Positions 31,801-45,500 of a stretch of 64,000 nucleotides of DNA are shown piece by piece. Position 1 is the stretch's first letter; every line of letters starts with the position of its first letter. Under the pieces are notes generated by a model, which was not told the DNA's origin, made no database searches, and worked only from the letters and a program-made list of their open reading frames with translations. Source of the stretch: Stichopus chloronotus (taxonomy: Eukaryota; Echinodermata; Holothuroidea; Aspidochirotida; Stichopodidae); assembly GCA_021234535.1 (NCBI GenBank), contig CM037832.1:10423575-10487574 (forward strand). Direction: 5' to 3'. The translations under genes and the position numbers were made by a program.

Positions 31801-34099
31801 CTCTTCTATTCTTATCTAAGCAGAAATTTTCAGTAATTGTTGGCAACAATTTTTATCGACTTTTGTGTACCTGACATCTTCGAGTCAACGTATAGAGTGC
31901 CCTTGGCTTCTCCTATCATCAAGCTTGTTAAAATTCTTGGCGATGGTTAATGGCAATCTGCCCCGCCCTCCGTAATTACCGTATTTTCGTCTCTATTCTT
32001 TCTCCTATTTTCATTTTTATTTGCGACCACGTTCTCTTACTAAAAAGAAGGAGAAACAAAAATAGAAATCCGAGCAAATTTTGAAGATTTTCTCAGAGAC
32101 CAAGAAAACCTCCCCCTTGAAAATACTCCGCCGGGTCAACTGCCATATGCAGGTGATGGGCGATCATTTTTTCTTCTTTTTAATCCTAAAAAAGGAATTT
32201 TCGAATACAGTTTTCCTTCTTTTTCTTCTGAGGAGGTTGTCTCCTTTCTTCATGTTATTTTTCATTTTTTTCTTTACCCTTTCTTTCCTTCTTTTTGTAT
32301 AGCAGCCACTGGCGAGGTTTGTTCGCATCGTTCCCCGGCCTAGAGCGCAAAGCAAAATGAGCTGACTTGAAGATAAAACCCAGATTGTAAGCAATTGAAA
32401 GAGAATCCTTCACCTAAGGGCGAAATAGCAAAAGATTTAGGGCTGTATTGGTAATCAATTTCTGTGTCAGCTCGCGCGTATACGGAATAACCCATATAAA
32501 CTGATAAATGTCTTAACCACCAAAATTGGATAAAAAATCACGTGGGAACAATTTGTCCAGATTTTTATCGAAAAAGAAGATGGCAGAATTGGAAGAATAG
32601 AAACCTATTGATCAGCCAACTCTCGGCCGGTCGAACTCAGCTCCTGTTTCCTGGCGATACAAAAGCCAACGGAGAAAGCGGGTTACGTACTAATTAACGC
32701 ATTGAGCCATACACGCGCTCAAAAACTACATCGATTTTGTGTGGCGTCCTGGAAACAGCTTGGTGAGGCGCGTTCGAAAATAGAGGGTGCTCTTTCACTA
32801 CAGTCGTCTAAGACTGGCAACTCAACTGGCAGTTGGAAGGAGTTCATGGAAACGGCTGACTTACCAATCTAAATCAATAGGAGTTTCCCTATACCCTTGG
32901 TTCCCCAAAGGGAGTACTAATACCCCTGGGGGTACCAACGAACACCACAGAGAGAATCTGGGAATCCTCTTAGGCAATAAAAAAGTAGTGCAATATTACA
33001 AACAGATGTGGGGGGGGGGGGGGTTGTGATACATATTTAGGACAATAATGCCTTATGAGTGGGTTCTTCATTTCCCGTATGGTGGGCGAAGGGGTACCAG
33101 GAGCAAGCGTTTACAAACTAGGAGCAAGGGGGGGGGGGTTCAAAAACTTGGGGACCTCAGCCCTACACCAATGACTGTTGTTTTAAGTAAACAGAAGAGT
33201 AAATTATCTTTTAATTTTTTTCGAAAATAATAATCACATACTTTTTTTTTCGAAAAAAATATATCTTACTTTTCTAATGGGATAAGATCTCAGAAATGAA
33301 AAAAAAAAAAACATTGGAAAATAATTTAATTTTATTGATTATGTTATGTTACTTTTACTGTAAAAAAGTTGATGAGAATTTTCGGGGATGGCTCAAGCTG
33401 AGAAGACAATTTTAACAGCAGAGAAATTACCTTGCAGCGTTCTTAACTTGGCTTGAACTACCCCGCCTGAGAAAATTGCTGCTCAGGAACTCATCCCTCC
33501 ATTGATAGTGGAAACTTTGATGAAGCGAGACAGTTTTAAGCGACATCCTTTGCAAACTGCTTAAGAAAATTTTAAGAAGAATATTTTTTTTTAATCTGAG
33601 ATCATCTTTGAGCCATGCTTAGCTCTTAGTAATATACTTTACCACTAATCATAGTTTTTATCATTGATGCATTTCACATTTTAAATACTCCTCTTTCTCA
33701 TTTAAATATTCCTTTTTCTCAGGCAAATTTGAATGTTCGCAACCACTGACATCAGCGCAACAACGTTATTGCTTTGTTTTAATCAAATGTGTCAGGATTA
33801 TGCCAAGATAGTTGCAGGGATTAGTCTGTGTAAGGGTTTGGAGACAATGAGTTGAACACTATTAGAATCTATTGTGGTATTACAAAACCCAGCCAGAAAA
33901 CTTGGGACAAGAAGAATGTTGTTGCAACTGAACAACTTTCAATTGCCTGAATTGTCACAATGAAGATTAAAGGTGACAATTCACTGTTTGTAATTTTGTT
34001 TTCTTACCCCGGTTATTGCTGCAATTTCAAATTACAGTTATGTGAAGTCGTTCTTCAATATTGTGTTTGCGACTGTGAACGCAAGTGATTATTGTTTCA
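28866..34099. other. Non-coding 5' flank of foxC
   Basis: No further exon could be recognised upstream of foxC. It contains poly-C tracts (29792-29802, 30306-30316, 30681-30693), poly-G tracts (33010-33023, 33128-33137) and a TTC repeat near 31294-31312. A fairly complex segment at about 30010-30150 and the palindrome TGACCGGTCA near 31074 are possible regulatory sequence, but nothing in the window proves it. Confidence 0.5.
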
Positions 34100-34260
34100 C
34101 CTTATGCATAGCTACATATCACAACTGCATAGCTACATCATCATAGCCCCATATGACAGACAAATATAATAACTACATATCATGGTCACTGTAGTTGTAC
34201 ATACCATAGCTACATACCATATGACAAAACCATACCTGCACATCATAGCTGGGACTGAAT
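34100..34260. repeat. Degenerate CATAGCTACATA repeat
   Basis: The words CATAGCTACATA and ACATATCA recur about seven times in 160 bases with irregular spacing. This looks like an old short-unit tandem repeat. Confidence 0.6.
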
Positions 34261-34419
34261 ATTCATGCAATGTGAACACAAGTGACTGAAAAGTTTTTTG
34301 TTATCAATTCAGATATTCAGTCTTTGTTATTAATTCAATAATTCAATTTAATTCAATAATTGAATATCATGCTGTCATTGAAAGGATCATCCTTGCAGCT
34401 CAGTCATTAATCCCCCCTC

Positions 34420-34448
<29 letters not shown>
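34420..34448. repeat. (CA)n microsatellite
   Basis: About 14 uninterrupted CA units directly after a C-rich run, followed by a diverged CACGCACGCACA tail. Confidence 0.95.
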
Positions 34449-34451
<3 letters not shown>

Positions 34452-35521
34452 CACGCACGCACAGACACGCAGTAACTTAGTAAAAAAAAATACTACAATT
34501 ACAGAACGGTTTCACAATTTCATTATCCCTGGGACCATGCGATTAGTAAGGAATATGAGAACCGTAAATAGTAAGATATCGTGCAAGCCGCCTTCGGATG
34601 AAGAGTATCAACCATTTATTTATTTTTCCTGCTCTAGACTGTTTATCGATTTGCCTGTCTGCACTCACAAAGTTGTCTACATCCTTTTTCCACTGTTATT
34701 CTTGACAAACTTGTGGTACCAAATGGTAAGTTCCAGTAAACTAATGAACCAAACGACGGCCTCACGGACTTACTTGACAGCAGATTCCCAGGTGAGTTGA
34801 TGGACAGCAAGTTGTGATAACATTTTATCTTCTTATTAAACATATATTTCAGTCTCTTTTGGCAAAACCTGTCAGAGAGTGAAGTACAATGGAATGCATG
34901 TACCTAAAACGGTGAGGAGTGTCCATAAGAAACTTGCCTTAGTTTGTTGACATAGACCTTCCCTGACAAATAGATGACATAAACTACTAGTAGTATAAAT
35001 AACAATTAAACATAAATCAACAAGACAAAATAAAAGAATCATTGATAATTGGAAATAAGGTAACGTTTTATGGGCTTTCTTGAAAGCACTGATTGAGCTA
35101 TGCTAAGTGTCCACCTGCTCACCTGGGAACCTGCCATTTAATAACTTTGTCGTGCCAAAGACGCATGTGGCCATGTGAACTCAGTTAGAAATCATTGGTT
35201 CATTAGTTTAGTGTAGCTTACGTTTTAACTGTAAACTTACTTGTGTTTTCTTCGATTGTCCACACTGTAAATTTACAGTCTGACTCTCAGTAGGCTAGCA
35301 ATGGACCTTGTACCATTTCAGGTATAGGATCTAGGTCTTAATTTAACCATATAGCGTCTCAGGTTTCTTGGTATGGGATATGAGCTTTTGTAAGTCTTGG
35401 TTTGACTTGACTTGGTTTTGATCCACTGCTCAGACTTTCGGTCTTCATGCAACAATTATCAACTTGTATTACGTAACATACACATGCTTAAAAGCCACAA
35501 ATTTAGCTTTGATATGTTTAA
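34449..35521. other. Non-coding spacer with a 16-bp perfect palindrome
   Basis: No gene was seen. ACTGTAAATTTACAGT at 35264-35279 is a perfect 16-base palindrome. The right end of this stretch is the TTAA (35518-35521) flanking the mobile element that follows. Confidence 0.5.
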
Positions 35522-35868
35522 AGGGAAATAGGGCGTTTGTTTTACAGAAAGCATCCATATTTTCAAAACCAATGTTTGTGGATGTAGAATGATAGATTAT
35601 TCAAAATAAGGAAGGACAGTAGTCTTTTTTTTTCAAGAAATAAGTTTCTTACAGATAGAAACTCAGTTATCTGTTGCTCAACACTAATTTGTTCACCCAA
35701 ACTTTTCAAAATTCAAATGATGCATCTTGCAATACTCATCACATGCATAATGTTGTGAGGGGGTGAAGCTTTGGCAGACGTTTATTGATGAGACTGAATG
35801 GTTTAACAATGACTAATGCTATTTCTTTAGTATGTCATGTTGGTGTACTCTAAACGCCCTATTTCCCT
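35522..35868. mobile_element. Short non-autonomous DNA transposon (MITE), TTAA-type, copy 1
   Basis: The 347-bp element begins with AGGGAAATAGGGCGTTT and ends with its exact reverse complement, giving 17-base terminal inverted repeats. It is flanked by TTAA on the left (35518-35521) and TTTA on the right, one base off a duplication. It agrees with the copy at 54126-54470 at about nine in ten positions by eye. There is no coding capacity, so it must have been moved by a transposase encoded elsewhere. TTAA targets are the hallmark of the piggyBac superfamily, but the terminal bases AGGG are not the usual piggyBac CCC, so the family is only suggested. Confidence 0.9.
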
Positions 35869-36001
35869 TTTAGAGCGAGTCAGTCTGACCATGGAACTAA
35901 GCCACGATAGTAGTTCCATGATCTGACCATTCCGGTGAAGTAGCCATCCACTTCCTATGTGCATATTAAACGATATAACGAATATCAGTTGGCGCAACAT
36001 G

Positions 36002-36597
36002 CAGGGGCGGCCGGTGCCAGGTTCCGGAAAGTTTGGCAAGGGGACAAACTGGGTAACAGATGAGGAGGCGCTTCCGTGTGTGGGGGACGGTTGGTCAAGT
36101 GGGACTTAACGTCGGTGACCAAATCAGAAAAAAAAAACGTCAGGGGCAGCAAAAGGGGGGGGGGAAGAGATAAAAAATTGGTAGGAAAAAGGGTAAACTG
36201 TGATTAATGCGTACATATATAACACAGGGGAAAGCATGCAAATTTGTTTTGTTTTTGTCTAAAGAGATTGAGTTTATGGTGAGATTGATTGGACATTGTG
36301 GAGATTAAGTGCCAAAAATTTGTGGGTCTCATTTTTAGGGAAAATCGGATTTACAAAGTACAGAAAAAAAAAATGTGGGCCTCTTTGTCTGGGACTTGGG
36401 GTATAGTTTTACTGAAAATAAAAGAGAAAAAATACAGTGAGCTTTGCAGTGGATTTGGACTACCAAAATTGCAACTTCAGAAAATGTGTACCTCACAACA
36501 CCGATACAAATAGTTATGGCTTAAAAGCAGTGTCCAATAATTATAGAGAAACACCCCTCTCTGCGAAGGGTCCCCAAATAGATCCCCACCGCCTCTA
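36002..36597. mobile_element. Possible hAT-like fragment
   Basis: The left end reads CAGGGGCGG, a common start of hAT-type inverted repeats. The right end, CCGCCTCTA, is its imperfect reverse complement. GCAACATG precedes the left end and GCAATATG lies just past the right end, separated from it by about four bases, so a diverged 8-base target duplication is possible. The interior has no coding frame and contains a poly-G tract (36155-36164). The assignment is weak because the ends match only partly. Confidence 0.25.
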
Positions 36598-39500
36598 GCA
36601 AGCAATATGAGTATTTTCGTTTCAGTGCTTCACTTACGACGGCTCATCGAGGCACTAATAAGTAGATGGAAACAAAAAAGTTGGGAAGATTTGTCAAGGA
36701 AACTTAAGTGGAAACAAAAGGTAACTTTCAGTTTGTATAGGTATTGAAAATTCATCTGTCATGTAGCATCATCCGTTTTCAAGTTCATTTGAAAGTCTTA
36801 TAGTATCAACGAAAACTTTCAAGAAGGTATTTTTCTGCTGTTTCGCCACAACGGCACTTCTCAATATCATAAAGAGATCACACTTGTAAATTCAATATTC
36901 CCAGGTCTCCACCCCCACACCCCACTCCAACCAAATTCCCACCGCTATTCTCGCTTATCTTCTTCTTTCCCTCCCCCCACCCCCCATATCTCTTTCATTT
37001 ATACATCGCATATCGCGTCTGCGCAAGTGCCCGACTGAATTATGTTCTACGGGATGGGAGAGGGAGGTGAGGGTTTTTGAAAATCAGAACATTTATCGAG
37101 CTGATCAATAACAGTAGCCTGTCTAGCAGATTCGTGAGACATACTGTAAAGTAATTCTTTCATCTGTCTATCCAGCGGCTCTCAGTTTGTGACAGTGCGC
37201 TTAACCTGGGAACACACTACGAGTAGACAGGGAGAAATGAATGACTTTTGTGTGTGTTACTTTATACTTTATCGACTTAGGCTAGTTGGTTCATATGTTC
37301 CATTTTGGACGATATCGTCGTACTGGTATTATTAAGTGTATAGACGTATCTCCGACAGGCAAGAATGAGAGGAAACAGTATAGAGAAGCTGAAGTTTGAA
37401 AAGAAAAAAGAAGTATGAGAACAGGAGGCATCCTCCTACGAAAGCCACATAGTTTCGATACGAAACGAAAAATATTTTTGAGAATACGTGTGAACACCGT
37501 GAACGGTATTGGCACTGAACAGACGTCTTTTCACATACATAATTGGCACTTGTTTGTAATTCATGACAGGGTGTTACTGTGTGTATGGTACCAGTTTCGC
37601 TGAATAGGCTATATCATTTTGCTATAGGTATGGTAGTATCCAATCGGTTCATTTCGCCAGCCTGATTCTGTTGAACTATCTGCTGTACACATCAGTTATT
37701 ATGACCTCTTTATATATATATAAACACATATAGTTTATTTTGCTTCATTTCACGGCCCATTCGATTCCATGACCATGTATAGATTAACTATATCGGCGTG
37801 CGTCCTGGTCACAGCGTTTGAATGGCTATATGTTCATTTACGCATTCCCTAACTTGTGTTTCAAATACAGTTTGTGACTACGCATGTCTCTAACAGTGTT
37901 CGTTATGGTAGAACTGTAGAACACAACAGAGAGGGTTAACATTAGCCTGTATGTACTCCAAGTCAATCGGCTATTTACCGTGTGGTCTCTTGTTTTGCAT
38001 GTATCTTATTGATTATTTACACCACCTCTTCTTTCTTTTTTTTTTTTACTTTCCAGTTCTTGTTCGATCCCATGAGCCACCCCTTCAAGTGTATGAAAGA
38101 AAGTTTCCCTCCTGACCTCGCGATGGGAAAAAAGATCGAAGCCGTCACTGCAAGCGACAAAATAGCATACACATAACAACTCGAGCATATAATTTCATTC
38201 TTTAAACAGATTTCCCGGGGAAATCCGAGTACAATACCACTGCTTTTGTAATACCAAACAATTTAAGCCATCCATTGTACCCTTAAACTTGAGGATCAAC
38301 TAAGGGGCAACGCCGGCGGCTGGTCTGATGTTTTATGAAAAGAGGGGGTGCAAACCAGTCGCTTGCTGACGAATTTTGAATAGAATTTTTTTTTTCTTCG
38401 TAAAAATCAAAGCAAAAGAGGGAAAGCGTCGGAAGCATGTCCGCCATTGACTGACTAGTTTTCTAAGGCCACAAAAGTAGAATAATTTCAGCTTTCCGTC
38501 TCTTTCAACTGAATTATGAAATGGAAAAAAAATGTGTGTGTGTGTGGGGGGGGGGGGGAGAACTATGAGTAACTATAGTTATGTACGGGTTGTCCTTAAT
38601 CTATTCGATTGTTTACGAGTAATAGCAAAAAGTATACACACCGATGCAGAAAAGTGAAAATAAAAGGCATTTCTGCACAAATTACATGGCTATTACGTAG
38701 TATCTGACCAGGGAATTGACCAAGTAACTCCCTGATCTAACTATGACCTAAACAGCTACAGACCTGTGTTTCGCCTTAATAAAGCTTTTCCAACGTTTAA
38801 GACCATACCCGTACTTGTAAACCAATCTGTTTTGAAACCAATCAAAACTCTGATTTCTGTCGATGACGTATATGTTCGAAGACAGCAGGTGAGTCTCAGA
38901 CAATGTTTGAAAGAGCGCCTGGGCAGATGGATGGGTAGGGAGTGGAAAGGGGGAGGGGTGGTGGGTTCACGCTAAAGTTGCCATTTGAGAACTTTACCAA
39001 GGTCACAATCAATTTATTAATAATATCAATAATCGCCTTTGTGTTTTTAAATTTGAATAAGGCCTAGGAGGCTTAAGGTTGCCATACCTACATTCCAATT
39101 CCATGTTCCTTATATTTTATCTCGGGTGACCGGTCCCAATGACAGTGAGAAGTTTGCAGTGTTCTCCTGCGTCACCGCAGCATAATGTCCTGACGAACAG
39201 TTAGCTACTGCGTAAGTGTCCTGTCGGACGGATACTATTACCCTGGGAAGCACAACCCCCCCCCCTCCCCCCTTAAATTTAAAACTCTCGGCGTATCAAG
39301 ATAAAAATTCCATGTGTTGAGAAAGGGTGTTTATTGGATAATATGCACTAGATTCCGTTAGTTGTGTTAATACAATTATTTCATTGTGAAGTATATTATG
39401 AAGTATTACACTTTGATTCAGATGGTCTAAAAAACGACTGGGTAAGGGGGATGGGTAAAGGGGCGTTCCTCTCCATCACGGTCACCGGGAAGGAAAATAG

Positions 39501-42500
39501 ACTTCACTATATAACTGACTCCGTTCACCAGTAGCTGGTTTGCCGCAACGAAGCGATAGTTCGGTTGAATCACTTCACAAAAGAAATTTTAAAGCCTGAA
39601 ATGTGGGATGTTTTTCAGAGGCACTATATGTTGAACAGTAGAGACTACCCCCAAATTAAGCCTGCGTAGCGCCGTTGTGGCTGCCACTCTCTCATAAGTG
39701 CATAGCGATAAGAAAGACAAAAAAAAAAAACATTGCCAGCCACCGGGGTAACTGCTAGATACCCCAAAACATGCGTGTCACTCTCCTCCCTGCACTCCCC
39801 GGACGCCCCCCCCCCCCTTTCCAGCAGTACACGGGTAGATGGGATCACGACGCCCTTCGATGTGTTTGTCATCCTTGAAAAATTAAAGATGGTGAATCGC
39901 CCTCTTGTCCCACGTGAACTGAGCTGCTGAGTGGTGATAAATACACCACATCACTATGTAGTGATAAAAGCCCTCATTAAACACTCACTCAAACCCCAAG
40001 ATGAAGTCGTGAGATAACCAAACCCAGGCTATTATAACTATAACTAAAGCTGCTCCTTTGCTTGTGTAGTCATCTAAGTCTTGACAGCATGTGCAGTATA
40101 CAATGTGCTACCGTTAACTTGCCTTTTTACTCTTGTCATGCCACAATTGTGTTCAAAACACACTCAAACTTTCATTTTCGTGACTTCACTTGCGTGTGAA
40201 ACACAGCCATATATGTGTTTCAATTGAAACTTAATGTCTTTTGGATCAAATTGAAAATCATCGCTTGCCCTTCTAGTTATTGGGTCACTCTGTTTCCAAA
40301 CTTTGTGGGGGGGGGGGGGATGTCATGTTTGTTTGGCCAGATTGTGAGTTTACTGTGAGTGACTGTCAAGAACGAACAGATCCATTCATCGAACCGTATG
40401 ACGTCACAAAAAGCGGTCACATGCCAGGTATAATTGAAGATAAATGTACATCAATCAACATAACAGACTTACTATTTAACGTTACCTTAACCTTCATTAC
40501 AGAGAATCGCACACCTAATTCCAGTTATAAGAACGTACTTTTTCGAGTTTAAACATATACAAGGTGGATATGATGCACTACTACAGCACCAGTCTTACTG
40601 TGAAACCATGTATGTATTTATAAACTAATTTTCCCTCTAGCTCTATGTTACAAGACTGGTTTCATCTACACCTGATGATATTCAGCTAGAAAAATGCTAG
40701 TAAATCCAAGAATCTAAGCCGAAATCTCCCTCAGTTCGAGATTGAAGATTGCGTAAATTCATCGTTGTGTTTTTTTTTCTCTCTTCAAGGTACTGATCAA
40801 TTTCTTTGCCATAATCGTAATGGGGACGGGTTATCATATGAATTAAGTATATGTCCAACCAAAGTTCCCTACACCATATGGATATAATCGTATTCAATCG
40901 AAATACAGACCTATACCTTCTAGAGGTGACATATTACCCGTACTCAACGAAGGGAACCCCCTCGAAGAAAGCTGATTACGGGGAGTTCAACTATTTTAGA
41001 GTGATGCATAATTATAATGAATTATTCATAAACCTTCCGTAGGTCTTCAAGGCAAAAGAAAATCACTTGCCGTCCGGTGTAATTGAGCACGTGATACTAT
41101 ACAACAAAACAAACCGAATGAAAAGTTGAGAAATGAAAGCGATTCACAACCTCAAAGTTCCCCAACCCTGATTAGTCATTTCAGTGAAAAAATATTTACA
41201 ATCGAGTTTTTTTTAATAACTTTGCAATCAATAAAAGTTTAACTCAAATAGGGCATGACTTTAAAATATTTAACATAACATTAACACAGGTCACCTGATA
41301 ACAAAACTAATCGAGAAAAGGTAAAAACCATTCTGCTACTTTCTGTCACCACATTTGGTTAAACGAAGTGAGTTCTATCATTAACATCATTAACATGGAA
41401 AAAGTCTTTGTTGTCAAGAGCATAGTTCCATTCACGATGACACATTTGAACGGATTTATGTTCACCCACGACCATGATAACAAAGCCCGGTTACATTACG
41501 TAAAGTTTAATAAAACAAAGAACTGATATGTGACGAGGACTGTATCAAGATATTGTGACGTCACCGGGCTTGCATTTAAAAACAAAGAAACAAAGAAAGA
41601 AGACTATTGTTTCAAAGGTCGGTGGAGAGAGAAATAAATAATTAAAATAAATAAACAGAGGGCAGCAAACATAGAGACACGAAGGGTCAACTGTTTCTGT
41701 TTGATTGGACTAGCGTAACATAACAGAGGTTAAGAACAGTAAAAATAAAGATGTCCACCGGTGGGCAGAGTGCGTCGGTTTCTGTATGTTATGGTTTAAC
41801 TGTAAATTGAACTTATGGGGGATAATTATATCCTGATTCCATACGACGTGGTTGCCTTTTTTTTTCTCTCTCTACCACGTCATCCTCCTTGTGGTTTGTA
41901 GGGGAGGGGTGATTGAACTGACATTTCACTTGAGATCTACCTACCGGAACAGGATATGTGCACTCCTATACTATTCTGAAATTGTATTATAGCTTGCTTT
42001 TTACCAATTAAATCTCTTTGTCTCACCGTGTGACCGTTGAGGTTCTGAGGGAAGAGCCTATGTACTGAAGAAAATCTTCCTGATACTGTTGATACATGTG
42101 ATGTACGGATACAGGTACAAATAATTTTCGATTAACAATTTCCTGAGAAACGCTTGGAAAGGTCCACGAGGCCGATGGTCGTGGAGATCGAAGGTCCAAA
42201 ACTTTAGACTTGGTATTTTCCTTGATTCGGCTGCAACATATAGTTTTACATCACAATGAGACATACTGGGGAAAAAAATATTTGAGCGTTTTCAGACATT
42301 ATGTTATTCGAGTTACGCCATAATCACACAAACAAGTCCGTTGTTTCGTGTCTGCAATGACGTTGTATGCGATTCATTTGTTATATTTCCTTGTCGAGAG
42401 CGTGACCTATTCCATCTGACGTTAATTCTTACTTCGGTCTCTGGGCCTTTCGATCTCCAGCGTCTTTACGCTTGCGGGTCTCGATCTCGAGGGTGCACGG

Positions 42501-45500
42501 AACAGTTACAACGTCTTACATATAGTTTACTTTTGTTATTTGTTAGTTATAATCGATATTCATTACTTTAACTTCTTATTATCAATTTGTCCATGATCCA
42601 ATTGTCGTTCATTGTAGCGACATCACCACCCCCCCCCCCCGCTCCCCCCGAGGATGACCGTTACAGAGAAGAACACCGAGTGAAGTGTCAAAGAAAAAGT
42701 AAAAATGCCAATAAAAACTGTGGAGGAAAACTTTCCTTGGTCTATTCCTATATTTTTTTTTTCTCTTTTTCATGCAAAGTAGCAAAATAATAACATGCAA
42801 TAACTGTAAAGAAAAAGAGAAAGGAGGAATCTGATAAAACTATCGAGTGCAATGAGTATCCACCATACATAGCCCTATATACAAAAACAAGACAAAAAAA
42901 GCATAGCAACCGATCCCCTCCACCCCATACGGCAAAGTGTAAGGCACAAGTACAAATATTATAGAGTATAGGAGACCTCAAGTAAAATATTACGTTCGCT
43001 CCTTATACGTTAGCCATCTTGAGGTGATTATCGAATCTAAGCAACTTCGTTGTTAAGGCTTTGAATTTAAGGTCGAGGAAATTCCAAAACAAGGGCCAAA
43101 AGAAACACAAAGTGTTCATTTACTTAATGCTCAGTGCAGAGAATAGGCGATGTTGTGGGCGGGAGCGTGACGAGCAAATAGGATAATTGTGGTACTTAGT
43201 GAGATGATAATTGAGGAGTCAAAGACTGGCGGTAAAAACGAAACTAGTCACATTCAACAAAGCCATTACTTACGTTGCATTGACTGTATGTATACACATT
43301 AATGAATGTTATTTGTTCACAACTCACTCGTCTGAAATACGATTGTACGTAATTAAGTAATGAACATTCATGTTTGAAAATTCATATTTACGTATCGTAT
43401 AATAGGTTCATTTTATTGTTATTCGAACGTCACCACAGGGGTGCCCAATCATGTTCTGTTTTTTCACTCCGAGTCCATTCAAATGGATCCAGATGATCAA
43501 GGCATGTACTGCATTATGATTCTAACATTCCCATCAACGACATTTTTTTTACTTTACTACCTTAGTTCAAATGCCTCCCACTAACACATTTGTGCGCTTC
43601 TTCAGACCACCGCTATTTCACCTCTGACGACGACAATTTACCCTTTTCAAGGGAACCGTCTTGAAAAGGTAATTAAAATTACGCTTGTCCGAATAGTAAT
43701 CGCGCATTGTTGAGCTGTCTCCCAAAACTAAGTTCCCATTTTACATACTACATCTACCTTAGATTACAGAGCTTACTGTTTTGTACACGGGAAGGCAACC
43801 GGCCAGTCGTAATAGCGATATTCCTTTATCGTTGCCTAGAAAGACAACAACGCTGCTACCATCAACTTGAAAGAAAGTCTACTCAAACTTAAAAAAAGAA
43901 TGGCCTTACTCAGTTTGTCTGACAAACTTTTATTCAATTTAAATTTGTCACCAAATTGAACATCTTCCCTCGTTTTTTATTTGTTTTTTTCATGTTTCAA
44001 GAAAATGTGACCAGTGTGGGAAAAAACTTGGTAGGTTACTGATAAGATCGGCACCAGTATATGACATCGCAGAAAGTTTCGTTTGATTTGTTTCATTTAC
44101 TAGACTATTATATTTTATTTTCAGTGGGTTGTTACTAACTTTTTTTATGCGACTTATCAATCTGTGACACATGTCACATCACATTGCGATGAGATATATT
44201 CTGTTGGCAATAACAGTTATGAATAAACATTGCCACCCTCTATGACGACACTCCCTTCTCACAACGGAGTGAATTTTACCAACATTTAGACAATCGCATC
44301 ATCAATGGCAATTAAGGAGACAAAAAATAACATTAAAGTAGGACTAATGCGCGTTCACATCAGCGGAAATTATGTACATATTGGCATCTGGTGTTTCAAG
44401 CTGTTCCTATATTCCCTATTTCCCTTAGATCCGAAGTTTGAGTTAGAAAGAATAATGAGAGCAGCCCCTCCCCCCCCCCCACACACACATACCCGTTTGG
44501 GCGCCGTTCGGGGACATGGACTTTTCTACACACAATCAGGGATATCCCCACCTTGCCGATGACGTCCCCAGTTAGTAGTATTTAGTCTTGCATCTATCCC
44601 CGATTCACGCCAGAAGCTGGATTGTGTTTACACACATACACCCCTATACACAGGTGTAGATCCACAGAATAGGTAGTTGGGGAAAATGTTAGCTTGACCT
44701 ATAAAGTTGAGGGCCCATATCTGATACCCCAATTTCCATTATGTTAAAATATTCAGGAAGGGGGTTATCCCCGTTTTTCGGCGTAAACCCGGTTGCAAGC
44801 TTGAAGTTCTTGTGTGTGTTCCTGTTCGGCGCTCTTGACAACGCGCCCCCCACCAACCCCCTCCCCCACACACGTACATCAAGAGGGGTGATAATGCAAA
44901 CGTCATCCTCGATTAGTACCCCCATATATCTCCACCCTCATTTACCACGATCTTAGAGTAAATAACACTGTGTACGACCTGGTTACCTCATCCCTACTTA
45001 CATTGCTTTATTAAACTATAATATATAACGAAACACAATCCCTCCCTCCACCCAAGGAAGAAAGGAAGAAATGTTAATGACACTTAAGCTTGTTTAATGT
45101 TTAAGTGTTTATAACTGACCTGTCTCTTTTCCTGGTACTTCTGGAATGAATATATATAATATGATATCTTTGGCATTACCATGATTTTCTTTTGAGCAGT
45201 TTTCTTATACTTATAAATAATGTGGGGTAAACACATTTGCATGACTCAAGCTGTACAACACACTAAGTAATAAATTAAGTTTCCAGGGACAGAGAAAAAA
45301 TAATGGCATTAAAAAATAATAATAATAAAAAAAAATCAAAGTAAAATAATTGAAGTATACATTGAGAGCAGCTTTTGCACTATTTTTTACCCAGACGGCT
45401 TCCCACACCACCCACTGGGTTACTTGCCATGGCAACAATTAAGCCTTCAAATCATGACAAACAAACAGGACATGAATATCGGGGACTCCACGCATCAAGT

